Assembly (NCBI RefSeq): GCF_037975245.1
Contig: NC_092568.1
Location: 29,330,001 to 29,394,000 of the forward strand
Reading direction: 5' to 3'
DNA length: 64,000 nucleotides
DNA from: Apostichopus japonicus
Lineage: Eukaryota > Echinodermata > Holothuroidea > Aspidochirotida > Stichopodidae
In this document: piece after piece, positions 25,842 to 37,235 of the stretch
Numbering within the stretch: position 1 is the first letter of the stretch
Layout: each line of letters opens with the position of its first letter
Program-made: the position numbers and the translations under genes
The notes under the pieces: generated by a model
What the model was told of the DNA's origin: nothing
What the model saw: only the letters and a program-made list of their open reading frames with translations
The model's database searches: none

Positions 25842-26943
25842 CAGGCGCGGCGGAACGGAAAAATTATTGGGGGGGCTAATGTGTGGAGACTATCTAAGCG
25901 GAGCGCCACCATCGGTTGGCGCGGAGCGTACAAGAAAATTTTGGGTTTTTTCAAACCCCCAGATGGCCGGAAACGGCACTTCCCGAGTGTTTTATGCTGC
26001 GAATACCTAGCCCTAAAATATGGGTCTCAAGCCTACAATTTCTCAGATTGCACGTAAAAGTCTGTAAAAACATTGTAATTTGTATATTCGATGGTGTTTT
26101 AAGAGAGTAGCTATTACTCGTAGTGTACTCGCAAAGACGTTTTTGAGTGTAGTAAGGGCAGTGGAGCTAGGGGTATTGGTCAGGGGGGGGGGGCAAGAAT
26201 GGTCTGTAGGGGCGCTTTCGACACTATCTAAGCGGAGCGCCACCACAGGTTGGCGCGGAGCGTACAGAAAATTTTTGAGTAAAGTTACTCCATAGATTGC
26301 AGGAAATGACCCTTTCCGGGCCTTGCTAATTTGCAGATAAACGGAGAATAAATAGGTGTCGTCGCCATTTTGTCGGAAAATTACACCAACAGAATATGAC
26401 AAATGTCAATAGGTATATGAGAGCGCAATAAAATAGTCAATAATCGCGAATAAGTTAAAAGTAGTGAAAAGCTGAAAAGGGCGCCAGCAGTCCATTTGAG
26501 TCCGTCAGGAGGGGGGGGGGGATCCACCCCTGACTGTATATATGGACGCTCCGCCACTAAGTAAGGGGATGTTGGAGAACTGGCTGAAATGAGGCAAGTC
26601 ATTGGCCTTAGACGAAGTTGTGTTACGCTTACCGGTACTCACACTAACTGCTTCTACTTTTCACGGGGCGTGAAGACGCGGTTAATTGGGGTGACAATGT
26701 GGTCTATAGCCAGGGGACGGTTCGAGGGACCAGGGTCCCCCAGCAATTACTAAAATTATTACACCTATATAGTATACGTGTGCATCGGACAGATCGACAA
26801 GTATGCATTGAAAAATGGGCAGATGCACGTTTCGGAGCCTTGGTAAATATTGGGGGGGCTTATCATGCATTTGCCCCCTCAACTTTTTCATTGGGGGGGG
26901 GGGGGCTGAGCCCCCCCAAGCCCCCCCGGTTCCGCCGCCAATG
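25842..26943 (+). mobile_element. hAT-like non-autonomous element with two module copies
   Basis: Ends are CAGGCGCGGCGGAAC and GTTCCGCCGCCAATG, flanked by a perfect 8-bp duplication GACATGAA (25834-25841 and 26944-26951). Length 1102 bp. The shared module occurs twice in the same direction, at about 25888-25990 and 26222-26320. The second is preceded at 26159 by CAGTGGAGCTAGGGG, an element-end-like sequence, so a second element may be nested. No transposase frame was seen. Long G and C runs lie near both ends. Confidence 0.85.
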
Positions 26944-27750
26944 GACATGAACCTTCACGGGAGAGCCAGAAGCAGATCCATGATTTAAAAAAAGAGGGAG
27001 GTATGAGTACGACATGTACGGGGGAGGGAGGGGGGGAGGTCACATTTTAAGTTCAGACGTCCTATAATGCATTCTGAGGCACCTTTAAATTCTATAAGTT
27101 AGTTCTTTAAGTAGCTCTGAACGCAAGATTATATGCTAATAAATACTTTTGATTATTTGTGTGGGGGAAGGGGAGGGGGCGAAGGGGTGTGTCTATAAAA
27201 AAAATCCTCCGACTGAACCATTTCCCCCGATTGACGATAGAAGGTGGGGAAAGGTTCACCCCCTCCCCCCCCTTCCGTGCAGGCCGCTGGTAGTAAAACG
27301 TTTGTTGGAGTTTTGACATAATGTATTTGAAAGCAAGTTTAAAGGCATTGAAGACTCGCCCCAAACCGCGTGCCGCGCTCTGATAAAGTTAACTTTCCGT
27401 TGCTTGCAAGTGAAGTTTTCTACTTGTCGCCAAAAAATGCAGACAGTAATGAAACATGATATCTTGTTATCTTTTATCTACACCTGAGATGTCCATCGCT
27501 GCTATGTACACCGTGTTGTGGGTATTGACCGTAAAGCTGTATGTATTGACTGTACACTAGTGTCTAATTACCGACGGTAGCAAGCTATGTGTGTTTCTGG
27601 GATCGATGGTGGCGTCTAACACTTCTGTTACACCTCATTCGAAACTAGGTCAGATTACCGGCATGAGACGTTTCTTTGTGCGCGAGTCTTCACACCCTTT
27701 AAGTACCCACCATTCCTCTGATCTCAATCATATGTCCATTGTATATAGAA

Positions 27751-27811
27751 ATGGCTGGTATAGCATGTGAAATGGTTGTCTTCATACCTTTGGTCGGCGA
27801 CGGTGATTGCG
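27751..27811 (+). CDS. Candidate first coding exon, unknown gene
   Basis: An ATG opens MAGIACEMVVFIPLVGDGDC and runs into a consensus donor (GCG|GTAAGT) in phase 1. No partner exon with matching phase was found. The peptide is too short to identify. It may be chance. Confidence 0.15.
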
Positions 27812-28263
27812 GTAAGTTTTATGGTCATGTTATCTGATATCATCATTGCATTGATGTGAACAAACATCAGCGTTTCTTAGACCCGCAGGTGGAGATTATT
27901 TACATAATTGTTGTAAATGTACGCCACTTCCGGTTACGAAGGCAACTTGTAATTCGCTCACCTGACAACTCATGAGAGCAGCCTTCGTCAAGAATTTCCT
28001 ACTGCTTGATTTTCAGGTATAATACAGAGACATGTACTAACGGTGAAGAATACTCTCTTCGTGTAATTTGTGGAGGAGGGCGCGCATAGGCCTACTTCAG
28101 ATATTATGATCTGAGAGTTCACTACGTATACGATATCATATTCCAAGGACAAGAGGGAAGGAAATCCATGGAGTTGCATATCTCATCTCTTTCATGACTT
28201 TACTCGTGGCATCCTAGTTTGCTTAAAAAAAGTATGCCATGTGTTTCACACAGTCAGTCTTGA

Positions 28264-29000
28264 ACGGACTTACGGTGTAGCAGGAATTCGCGCGACACAA
28301 TTTAACGTACAATTTAGGCCAAAACTTGACCTTCGACTTCGACCCTTAACAACCACATAAGTACTATTTTAAATTGTCCCATCATTTTCTACATATCCTC
28401 TGATTTAATAACTTTTTCCTACATGGTGACAAGCAGAAAATGGCTTTAGGCTTTCTGAACTCTGACCATAGACCTATGACGCCATCAATCACGCAGGCGC
28501 GAATTTACATGATCAGGCACCTACCCACCAAGTTTGAATTTGATCCCACTTACGGTTTAGGAGGAGTTCGCGAAACACACTTTTCGCACAATTTAGGCCA
28601 ATTTGACCTTTCAACTACATTGACCTTTGACCCGGCCCTAAACACCTAAATTTGTCATACTTTTAACTTCGTCTCATTATTGCCAATGTAAAGTGAAAAG
28701 ACAGTCCCTGGCACTGTCATATTTTTCTTCTGCACATAATCAATTTTGCAGCTTCTACATATCTTGTGGTTTTATGCCATTTTCCCTACTTGTTGACAAT
28801 CAGAAAATGGCTAAAACCGATTTTAGGTTTCTTGACCTTTGACGTCATCAATTACTAAGTCACGAGTTTACATGGTCAGACACCTACCCACCAAGTTTGA
28901 ACTCGATCCGACTTCGGGTCTAGGAGAAGTTCGCGACACACTTTTCGCACAATTTCGGCGAATTTGACCTTTGACCTCAATTAACGTTTGACCTCGACCC
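28264..29000. repeat. Three diverged tandem blocks with TTCGCG...CACAATTTAGGCC
   Basis: The block TTCGCG(A/C)(A/G)ACAC...GTACAATTTAGGCC...TTGACC occurs at about 28287, 28567 and 28930. The last two also share CACCTACCCACCAAGTTTGA upstream, followed by GAxxTCGATCCGACTT-like sequence. Spacing is 280 and 363 bases. Each ends in TTGACCTTTGACC-like sequence, reminiscent of the DR1 repeat. Confidence 0.7.
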
Positions 29001-29265
29001 TGAGCCTCTCTCGCTCATTCACTCACACACTTCCTCACATTTGTGATGTGGGGTGCAGTACAATATCTAATCTCCGCATTCATAACATTTAGAGAGATGA
29101 GATAAAAAAAAATAATAAGGGCGCACTCAATTTTCGCAGCAGGAGTGAAGGCCGCTCGATGTATGCTTACTATGGTCTTCAGCAAGACAGCATAATGGGA
29201 CAACTTCCTAATAACAACCCCACACAATCCCTCCTATATCATGCTTCGAGACACTCGTATAGACA

Positions 29266-29775
29266 GCATGAGCAGTTCCGTATGGAACGCCAAAACCGAT
29301 AAAAATGCAAAAAAACATTATGTAAACCTAAGTCATTATGTGAACACAAAGTTACGCCATATAATGACCAAGAAAAATTTAAGTCCCTATGTGACACTTA
29401 TAGCACCTCCACATAATGACCAAGAACATTTTATTTATTATGCGATCCTAACACAGCCATATAATGACCGCCAATACCGACAATATTCGTTAGTCCTTGT
29501 GTGGATAATCGTATCGCCACATAAGGACTAACGAACTGCGTTAGTCCTTTTGTGGCAATATGCGAATCCCACATAAGGACTTGTGAATATGCGGAGGTGC
29601 TATTAGTGCCACATACGGACTTAAACTGTTCTAGGGCTTTATGTGGCGATAACTTTGAATTCACATACTGACTTAGGTTTACATCCTTTTCTTCTGCATT
29701 TTTGTCGGTTTTGGCGTTCCATAGTTCCGAGCCTTGGGCTAATATACAAAACAGGTTATTCATACTGCTCATATA
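29266..29775. repeat. Long fold-back element with internal CACATAA-GGAC motifs
   Basis: The left part (from CATGAGCAGTTCCGTATGG at about 29267) and the right part (ending near ACTGCTCATAT at about 29775) are inverted copies over most of about 250 bases, with the axis near 29520. Words such as GGAACGCCAAAACCGA, AAACCTAAGTCA, TATAGCACCTCC and TTAAGTCC pair across the axis. Within each arm a short motif like CACATAAGGACTAA repeats several times in both directions. No coding capacity. Confidence 0.85.
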
Positions 29776-30082
29776 GTCAGTACCAATGCTTTCTAGCATG
29801 ACTTGAAAGTTCAGTACATACATATAAAAAAAATAATAACATTGTCAAGAATGAGTGAAGAAATCCAATGTCAATCTGCATGATCGATGATACATGACTA
29901 AATTTTATACAAATATCTACTCATTTATTAAATTACTGCAATCAAAGATAGAGGTGTAACCGGGTAGGGTGAATAAGCTCCGGGTGACGAGTCTGGGGAC
30001 ATACCTCCTGGCTACAACCTACCCTAATTTTTTACTCCAGCGCCAACGATTTCTCAGTTCGTTTCATTTTTTTTCTACAAAA

Positions 30083-30085
<3 letters not shown>

Positions 30086-30151
<66 letters not shown>

Positions 30152-30168
30152 GTATATGTGTATATGTG

Positions 30169-30260
<92 letters not shown>
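30086..30260. repeat. TA / TGTATG microsatellite
   Basis: A TA run, then TGTATG and GTATAT variants, then about 85 bases of pure TA. It directly abuts the 3' end of the minus-strand SINE-like copy at 30261, whose other copy also ends in a short TA run. Confidence 0.95.
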
Positions 30261-30265
<5 letters not shown>

Positions 30266-30495
30266 ATCGTAATGAGTTGGAAAATCAAGAACAGTGAAAA
30301 AACTTTCAGCCTCCACCGGGATTCGAACCACGGGCCTTCCGCTCTGTACGCGGACACCCTAACCACTAGGCTATGAACGCTGATTGTATGTCCAGAGGTT
30401 CGAAACCGGTAAGGAAGGTCGTAATTCCACTGTAGGCGTTTGTCACCTGTATCGAACAATACTATAGTTCTGTTTTTGGTGACATATTTTGCCTT
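30261..30495 (-). mobile_element. tRNA-derived SINE-like element, copy 1
   Basis: On the minus strand it contains an A-box-like TAGCCTAGTGGTTAGG and a B box GGTTCGAATCC about 35 bases on, inside a tRNA-like fold (about 30383-30310). The would-be anticodon arm CCGC-GTACAGA-GCGG is intact. The tail reads GGCTGAAAG...CATTACGATTTTCA, then TA repeats. A nearly identical copy lies at 30634-30868. The presence of two copies with extra shared sequence on both sides argues for a repeat rather than a functional tRNA gene. Confidence 0.75.
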
Positions 30496-30633
30496 ACTCT
30501 AGAGATCAAACATGATGCTAACCAACTCGAAATCATTTGTGATTCCTAAAGCCGGTTCTCGAAAGAGATACTTTGAACAGACTTTATGTTAATGCAATGG
30601 AGGTAAACGACAAAGGCAAATGAATATATATAA

Positions 30634-30868
30634 ATGAAAATCGTAATGAGTTGGAAAATCAAGAACAGTGAAAAAACTTTCAGCCTCCATCGGGATTCGA
30701 ACCACGGGCCTTCCGCTCTGTACGCGGACACCCTAACCACTAGGCTATGGACGCTGATTGTATGTCCAGAGGTTCAAAACCGGTAAGGAAGGTCGTAATT
30801 CCACTGTAGGCGTTTGTCACCTGTATCGAACAATACTAGTTCTGTTTTTGGTGACATATTTTGCCTTA
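30634..30868 (-). mobile_element. tRNA-derived SINE-like element, copy 2
   Basis: Same 235-base sequence as 30261-30495 with only a few base changes and a two-base indel, ending in a short TATATATA tract at its 3' side. Both its ends pass beyond the tRNA-like part, so the unit is either a SINE with a long head or a local duplication containing one. Confidence 0.75.
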
Positions 30869-31025
30869 TATATATATATATATACATACATATTTAAGTA
30901 TGAATCGTCATCATTTGAGCAAATTACAAATAGGGAAAGGACTAAGAAACTTTAAAAACCGAGTACTTATATACAATATTCTTTGACATGGATTACAGTA
31001 GTTATTTTTTTTTGTTTCTCTTCAG

Positions 31026-31982
31026 GTTGATGCTGTACCATTTAGGAGTAGACGATCTTCGAGTGTCCCCAATGTGGTCGATACTGACGTCATACAGGCG
31101 AGTAGAAGACAAAAAGAGATCAAATCACAGGTCTCCGCACTTAGAGAAAGATCAAGGGTACGTGTATAGCAGGCTGCAGATCTACAGAAGATAACTTACA
31201 CTAGTACTCTACTACCACAGTGGTATATGGGGACTATACCGTACACGCTGAACAAATGTTTAGTGCGTACAGTCATGATGTATTTTAGGAATCTTATTTA
31301 TGTATAACGCCATCTATCGGACGATAACTGTAAGCCAAAAATTCATTTTCATATTTTGAAGACCGTTAACTAATAAAATTCCAGATGTTAGTTCTATACC
31401 ACTTATTTATTTTCATTGATTTATTTATAAATACTTCGGGGTTGGTGGGGGTGGGGGAGTGGGATGAGAAATGACCCTTTTGACCACCAGACACCTATCA
31501 ATCAAAGCGCATGGACTACTTAGCTTAGCACACAGATTCTAAGAGCAATTCCTATAAGAAACGATTGCGCGGAATTCAATAGACATAAGAGATTCAAATA
31601 ATATGTTGATGAATAACAAGAATTATTCTTCAGACAAATGATGTTGATTTCTCTCATTTTTAATTCACTTTTCTTTTCTTTCTTTTTTTTCCCTGAGAAT
31701 TCGACATTTTGCAATTTTGCTCTCAGATATTGATTCATTGATAACATTAAACAGAGGACTATACTTTCTACGTTATGTTAACAGGTGATTACCTTAATGA
31801 TGGAAGATTGCGCAGAGTTATGTCGGAAGAAGAAAGCAGATCGGTTACATCGACATTCAGAGCCAAGCATTGTACTTGAAATAATCGACCGGAGCTCGTC
31901 TCAGATTATCATGGTATCGTTAAGGGTCATCGTAATATGTTTGATACTCCTGACCATCAAATACTGCCTCTTATATGACTGA
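31026..31982 (+). CDS. Candidate two-exon tail of a small C-terminally membrane-anchored protein
   Basis: Exon 31026-31157 (acceptor CTTCAG, donor AGG|GTACGT) and exon 31785-31982 (acceptor AACAG, stop TGA) are both phase 0 and open. They would encode a Ser/Arg-rich segment ([19 protein letters not shown]), a charged helix ([18 protein letters not shown]), then [20 protein letters not shown], and finally one hydrophobic C-terminal helix ([20 protein letters not shown]). No start codon is in these exons. A phase-0 ATG|GTGAGT junction at 25598-25601 is one possible first exon. Family unknown. Alternative frames of the second exon also stay open for about 30 codons, so the model is tentative. 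Confidence 0.3.
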
Positions 31983-31999
31983 TGGTGTCACAAGGTCTA

Positions 32000-32001
<2 letters not shown>

Positions 32002-32048
<47 letters not shown>

Positions 32049-32049
32049 T

Positions 32050-32095
<46 letters not shown>

Positions 32096-32119
32096 ATATA
32101 TATATATATATACATGTAA

Positions 32120-32189
<70 letters not shown>
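32002..32189. repeat. TA microsatellite
   Basis: About 190 bases of TA with a few AAATATA and CATG interruptions. Starts 20 bases after the stop codon of the candidate gene ending at 31982. Confidence 0.95.
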
Positions 32190-32191
<2 letters not shown>

Positions 32192-33887
32192 AATATATCT
32201 ATACTTTAAATATATACAAAGCTGACGAAATAAATATCATATGTAATGTAGATTATAATACCTAATAGTAATACTTCACAGAACTTCACAAAACTCAATA
32301 ATTTGTGGTCCCTTATACTGCTCATTTTTTCATTTGTTGAACCAATACAAAACAGCATAGTTGACTAAATACTACTTGATAGGCCTATACATTATGTAAT
32401 TGGTATACCTCATACTCCATATTACTATAGTAATTGGTGATACCAAATACTGCATATTTCGTGGCCGGGAGGGGGTGGGGTAGGCACGATGAAGTCCGAA
32501 GAGCGTAACGACGATCATTTCAACTTGTGCAATCTTACTACTGTGCCTATTTTTCACCATTGTCATGCCTTTCGTCTATAATGTAGTCCTTTAAATGGGT
32601 GGAAGGGGCTTACTAGGAGTAAATTTATTTACAACAATCCTTTGTTAGCAGAAATACGAGCATAATTGGTTTTTTTTTTTACAGTCACCCTCTTGAGCCA
32701 GTTTCAATTTCGTTCGTTTCATCACAAACAGTGATTAGTTTTCAGTGTGATTTCTTTTCGATTGACAATAATTTTCGTCTAGTTCGTCTTTATCAATCAT
32801 TTTGTTATGACTTCATATGCCTCAGAAAGTAATTAAAAATAAAATAATAATGATTTTAAATGTTTCTTTTTACATTCATGCAAAATGTATCGCGAGTTCA
32901 ATGATGAGTCATCGTAATCATCATGATGTTTTGATTCATCTACTGAGCGACGCAAGCAACAATAAAATCTGGTTGGGTGAGGACGGAGGTGTAGGAACTG
33001 CATGCGGTAAACCCTCACCACATCGCTAGCAAGTGCAACAACGGTTGGTTTTAAAATAGATGGCGCTCGTTGACATTGAATTGAAGACACGCATACTACA
33101 TTGAGCACGACACAATATAAAACAGTGTCTGATTAAAATAGCCACTATTTACAACAGCACATTTATATGTATAGCGCACTTCTCACTTTTGCGCCACACA
33201 TTTACCCGTGTAAGCGGGAGTTTAAAGAAAACAAAGGATTAATCCGAAAAGTTACTAAATGTGCAAAATCTGGCATTTTGACTAAGACTGCAGAACAGTA
33301 CAGATTATTTACTATAATGTTCCCCTCGCATGGATAAAACAAAGAGAGATCCACCCGTGTCACCTCACCTTTCTTTATTCCTCACCCCCTGACCCCCCCC
33401 CACCAACCCAGAGTCATATTAATATTCTTTTGATATGCGCGCTCTCCGACTCGGCTATTGGTTAGCTAATTGCAGTTAACAGGTGAACACATTCTGCTTT
33501 TATTTCAAATTCACAACTAGTTTTCGAATAACGCAGGTGAAACGTTTCCCACGGTCTGTCAGTAATCGATCATTTTATTGAATACAGGGTTTCAGGAGAG
33601 ATTCAGTTATGGTTGTCTGGCTTCCATTGAGAGTGAGTAACATGCCCCCACTGTACATTTACACACACATATATATATATGCATATACAAGAAAAACAAA
33701 TATAATTATCCGACTAGTTCCTGCATAGCATGTATACATTTTTTAATCGATTTGAAAAGTGTAATAGCAAGAAGAGATCTTTACTGAGTTCTGATATGAT
33801 TGGACTATACTGTTAATAATAAATACTTACACACATGTGCATAAGCAGCCGTCATGATATCAAGAAGTCACCATATCATTGACAGAA
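32190..33887. other. Region with no recognised gene
   Basis: Open frames here lack support. A short ATG-to-donor segment at about 33609-33632 (MVVWLPLR then GTGAGT) could be an exon but is too small to judge. Confidence 0.4.
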
Positions 33888-35932
33888 ATGGGCGTGGATA
33901 GGAATTTCCTTTGGATAGTATACATGGTTGCAGTAAGTATAGCATTATACAAACCAATCCTGGGGAGACAGTGTAAGTTAATATTTGCATTTTTCTATAA
34001 CAATTTTATGAAAGTGTATGATTTGATGAGCTTTTGATGGGCCTTCTTTTTGTAAAGCTGTGATGCAATGAGGGGTCGGAGGAGGTACAGTGAGGGCATC
34101 AGTTAATTGTACCTACGACAATGGCAGCTTACATTAGCGATACATAGAAATATTAGGTTGTCGATGAATGCAATGTGCCGTGTATCTGATTAAAATCTTC
34201 GGTTATCTATAACCATTTCATATAACTCATATACTTTGATAATTAACACGTCAATTGTGTAAACCAATAAGCTTTGATCCTTCCAATATCAACCGAATTT
34301 GTCACTGTTAACATCAGCTCTGCAATTCCTTGCTTTAAACTTTAATTGAATCCGTACTTTGATTTCTACATTAAACTTGAAGAAAAACCTTGGGGGGGGG
34401 GGGGGCGGGGGACGGGTGGATGAGTTGTGACGGGTATGCCGGGGTGATAATGCTACCATCAGAAATTCAATCAATTATATGGATATCATTATTTGCATGT
34501 GACATACGGTTGAATTTTTGGTCGAAGATGTCGTTAGCATCTTTATTTGATTTCAACCAGTTTTGTTTCTTGTCCGCGGTAAGCCGGTAACTCGGAATGA
34601 CTGAATGTTAATCGAACCCTTTGTGAGTGTGTTGGTACCGTTCAAGTAAACATGTTTTGAAGACCTTGGGGCTTAAAGAGAAGCTGCATATCGACACCAG
34701 TAATATGATAGATTGCTCACTAACCCACAAGGAGCCTGGTTAGGCTATATTAGACCAAAAACATAAGTAGGCCTACCATGCGTGATCACCGAGGGGTGAT
34801 GTTTCACATAATTGACTTTCATCTTCACCTAACAATTTCATAGACTCGATTTGGGGATGGAAGTCAAGCACACGTTATTCGCCAGTCTTCTCCATACAAA
34901 CAATTAGCCTAACCCTGCTACTGAAATGATTGCATAGTAACGATGTGTGAGTATAGTACGAGAATAGTAATACTTAACCGCGAACTATATTATAGGCCTA
35001 CATATGAAGTTTTCGTATATACGTTTATCATCGACTGTTTGGAAAAAAAGAGCCGCCAATCTACAGCAACTGATCAAGGCTCAATTTCTAAGTGTAAATG
35101 TATGTAATTACCATTCTGTATGACATGATCACAGTTAAGATAACGTATATATACCAGTATCTGCCATGATGGCCGGGAATCGCCATACTTGGCCTACTGC
35201 ACAACAACATCATGATCACATTGCCACAGTTTGTCTAGTTTTAGAGGAACGGGAACTGACTCTATACCTTGTATGACTATATAATTTTTAGAAACGATTA
35301 TTATTACTATTATTATTATTATCATCATCATCATCATCTTTCACTTCCGACTCAAACACCGCTCACGTCCTGCTCCACCCCGTACTCTCCCTCGCCCCAT
35401 TCCGCCTTACCTTTCCAAGGCTGACATAAACTTTGAATGCGACCTGCAATATGTTCGCGTAAGTCGTTACTGATATATATGTGTTACTATTTCGCATGTT
35501 TCTCTATATGCAGGTTGTACACGGCGAAGATAGTTCACAATTTACAACGTAATCGTCCGACAGATAATTGAGCTGACGCTGAATATTCTATAATATGCCA
35601 TGCAATTGGCTTACAATATATATATTTAGTATTTACCCACACATAATATGATGGCAGGGAAACTGAAACACATAATAACGTCAATATGCTAACCCACAGA
35701 TGTGCTGATTCGTCACTTATTAATATCCTGTTTAAGGGATACTATCCAACTAGTATTTGTATCACATCTGTGGTGGCCTGGAAGAATAAACTTTGACCAC
35801 GAATTGCCAAAATTCAGTGTCGAAATTAGATTAATGTTTAATTGATTTTATGGCATTTTGTACCGACTGAGCAAACCAATGGGAAACATCATAGCGGTAT
35901 CATTAGTCGTTTGTTAATAAGCTTTGTTGCTA

Positions 35933-36010
<78 letters not shown>

Positions 36011-36210
36011 GACACTAACGTCTTTATAAATTATAATAAAAGTATGAAAGTGTGACACGTTATAGGATCATTCTTGTTGTGCAACAATATGGGTTTAAAA
36101 TGGAGGACTACGGTTCATTCTTTTCAACATGAATATAAAAGGATTGTTTACGTTTTCAACTTATTATTTCAGTACCACTTTTGAGGCAGAGAAAACCAAG
36201 GCAGATTTAG
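33888..36210 (+). CDS. Candidate two-exon micropeptide with one membrane helix
   Basis: Exon 33888-33972 ends in a strong donor (CAGT|GTAAGT, phase 1). Exon 36173-36210 follows a TTATTTCAG acceptor and supplies the two bases that keep frame, ending in TAG. The 40-residue product is MGVDRNFLWIVYMVAVSIAL, then a short YKPILGRQ and a basic tail LPLLRQRKPRQI. This layout, helix plus basic tail, is typical of small organelle or ER membrane peptides, but no family is recognised. It may be chance or the start of a longer alternatively spliced product. Confidence 0.25.
35939..36009. repeat. TA microsatellite
   Basis: About 70 bases of uninterrupted TA, inside the intron of the candidate micropeptide gene. 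Confidence 0.95.
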
Positions 36211-36375
36211 ATCCTTAGTTACGAAACCATGCAGGTAATGATGGATTACGGTAAATAAGCAATCTGCATGTGTTCAACACTGTTCCTGGAGAAAACCGTA
36301 CAATTCAATGGTATCGTATAGTTTATAAACCTCAACCAGTGTCGTATTAGCCTGACCCCTATACTAGCCACCCAC

Positions 36376-36425
36376 TACACCCCTCCCCCCGCCCCGCCCC
36401 GCCCCGCCCCCCCCCCCCGCCCCCT
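36376..36425. repeat. CCCCG repeat, quadruplex-prone on the minus strand
   Basis: Successive CCCCG/CCGCCCC units and a run of about 12 C give many minus-strand tracts of four G separated by one base. Confidence 0.85.
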
Positions 36426-37235
36426 CCGTCCGGCAGCTCAGTCGGAGTGTCGGATTGTGATGCGTAATTGTCGTTCATATAGTGCTTTTGCGAATTCGAA
36501 CTCTATGAACTCTAAACAGACTATCTTCGCCGAAGAAAAAACCTCATAAGAAGACAGATATTCTGGACCCCCCCTACCCCCCGCCCAGCGCAAACGAATC
36601 GACCATTCCCATAAGTTGAACCATGGGCGAGGCGATTCGCTCGCCCTCCCACTGACTCATGCAAAGTACGATACCACAAATCTATTGGGAGTTAAAGACA
36701 TAAATACTACCAGTACCTACACGTCACAAGGTGTACAGCAATCAAGTTAAAGGCTATAGAGGTTGTAATACAACGATAACCATAGCGTCACTGACCCTGC
36801 AATTGTATCACGTATCTTAGTAAGTATAAATTTAGTCTGCATAGCTCGTGAACCCCTTTAATACAAAGAACTCTCATCATTACAGTGTTATTTCTATTGA
36901 GGAAGTACAAGTAGGCCTATTTATACGTGAAAGTATTACCCTGAAATCTACGGTGTACACAAAGGCGACGTATAGCCTACAGATATAGTTGATAGATTTC
37001 TCGGTCATTCTTCATCGTTTTTTGTTCGTTCTGACACTGAAAATCGATTTTCATCACTTACCTGCTATTGGGCTTTGTTTATACGTCGACCTCAACACTC
37101 CCAGGTCTGGGCTGGTCTGGCTTTATGACGTCATTAACCAATTGGTCGGACACCTCCTTCATCGAAACAACATTATCTTGTATTTCTATACGACAGGCTA
37201 TAACGATGTGAGATTATGAGAGACCAATCTGATGC

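Noticed and set aside
30310..30383. Functional tRNA gene on the minus strand
   Set aside because: A and B boxes are present, but the same tRNA-like block is repeated with long shared flanks at 30.7 kb, which fits a SINE-like repeat better.
29969..32265. Open frames rich in Ile-Tyr repeats
   Set aside because: Produced by TA microsatellites.
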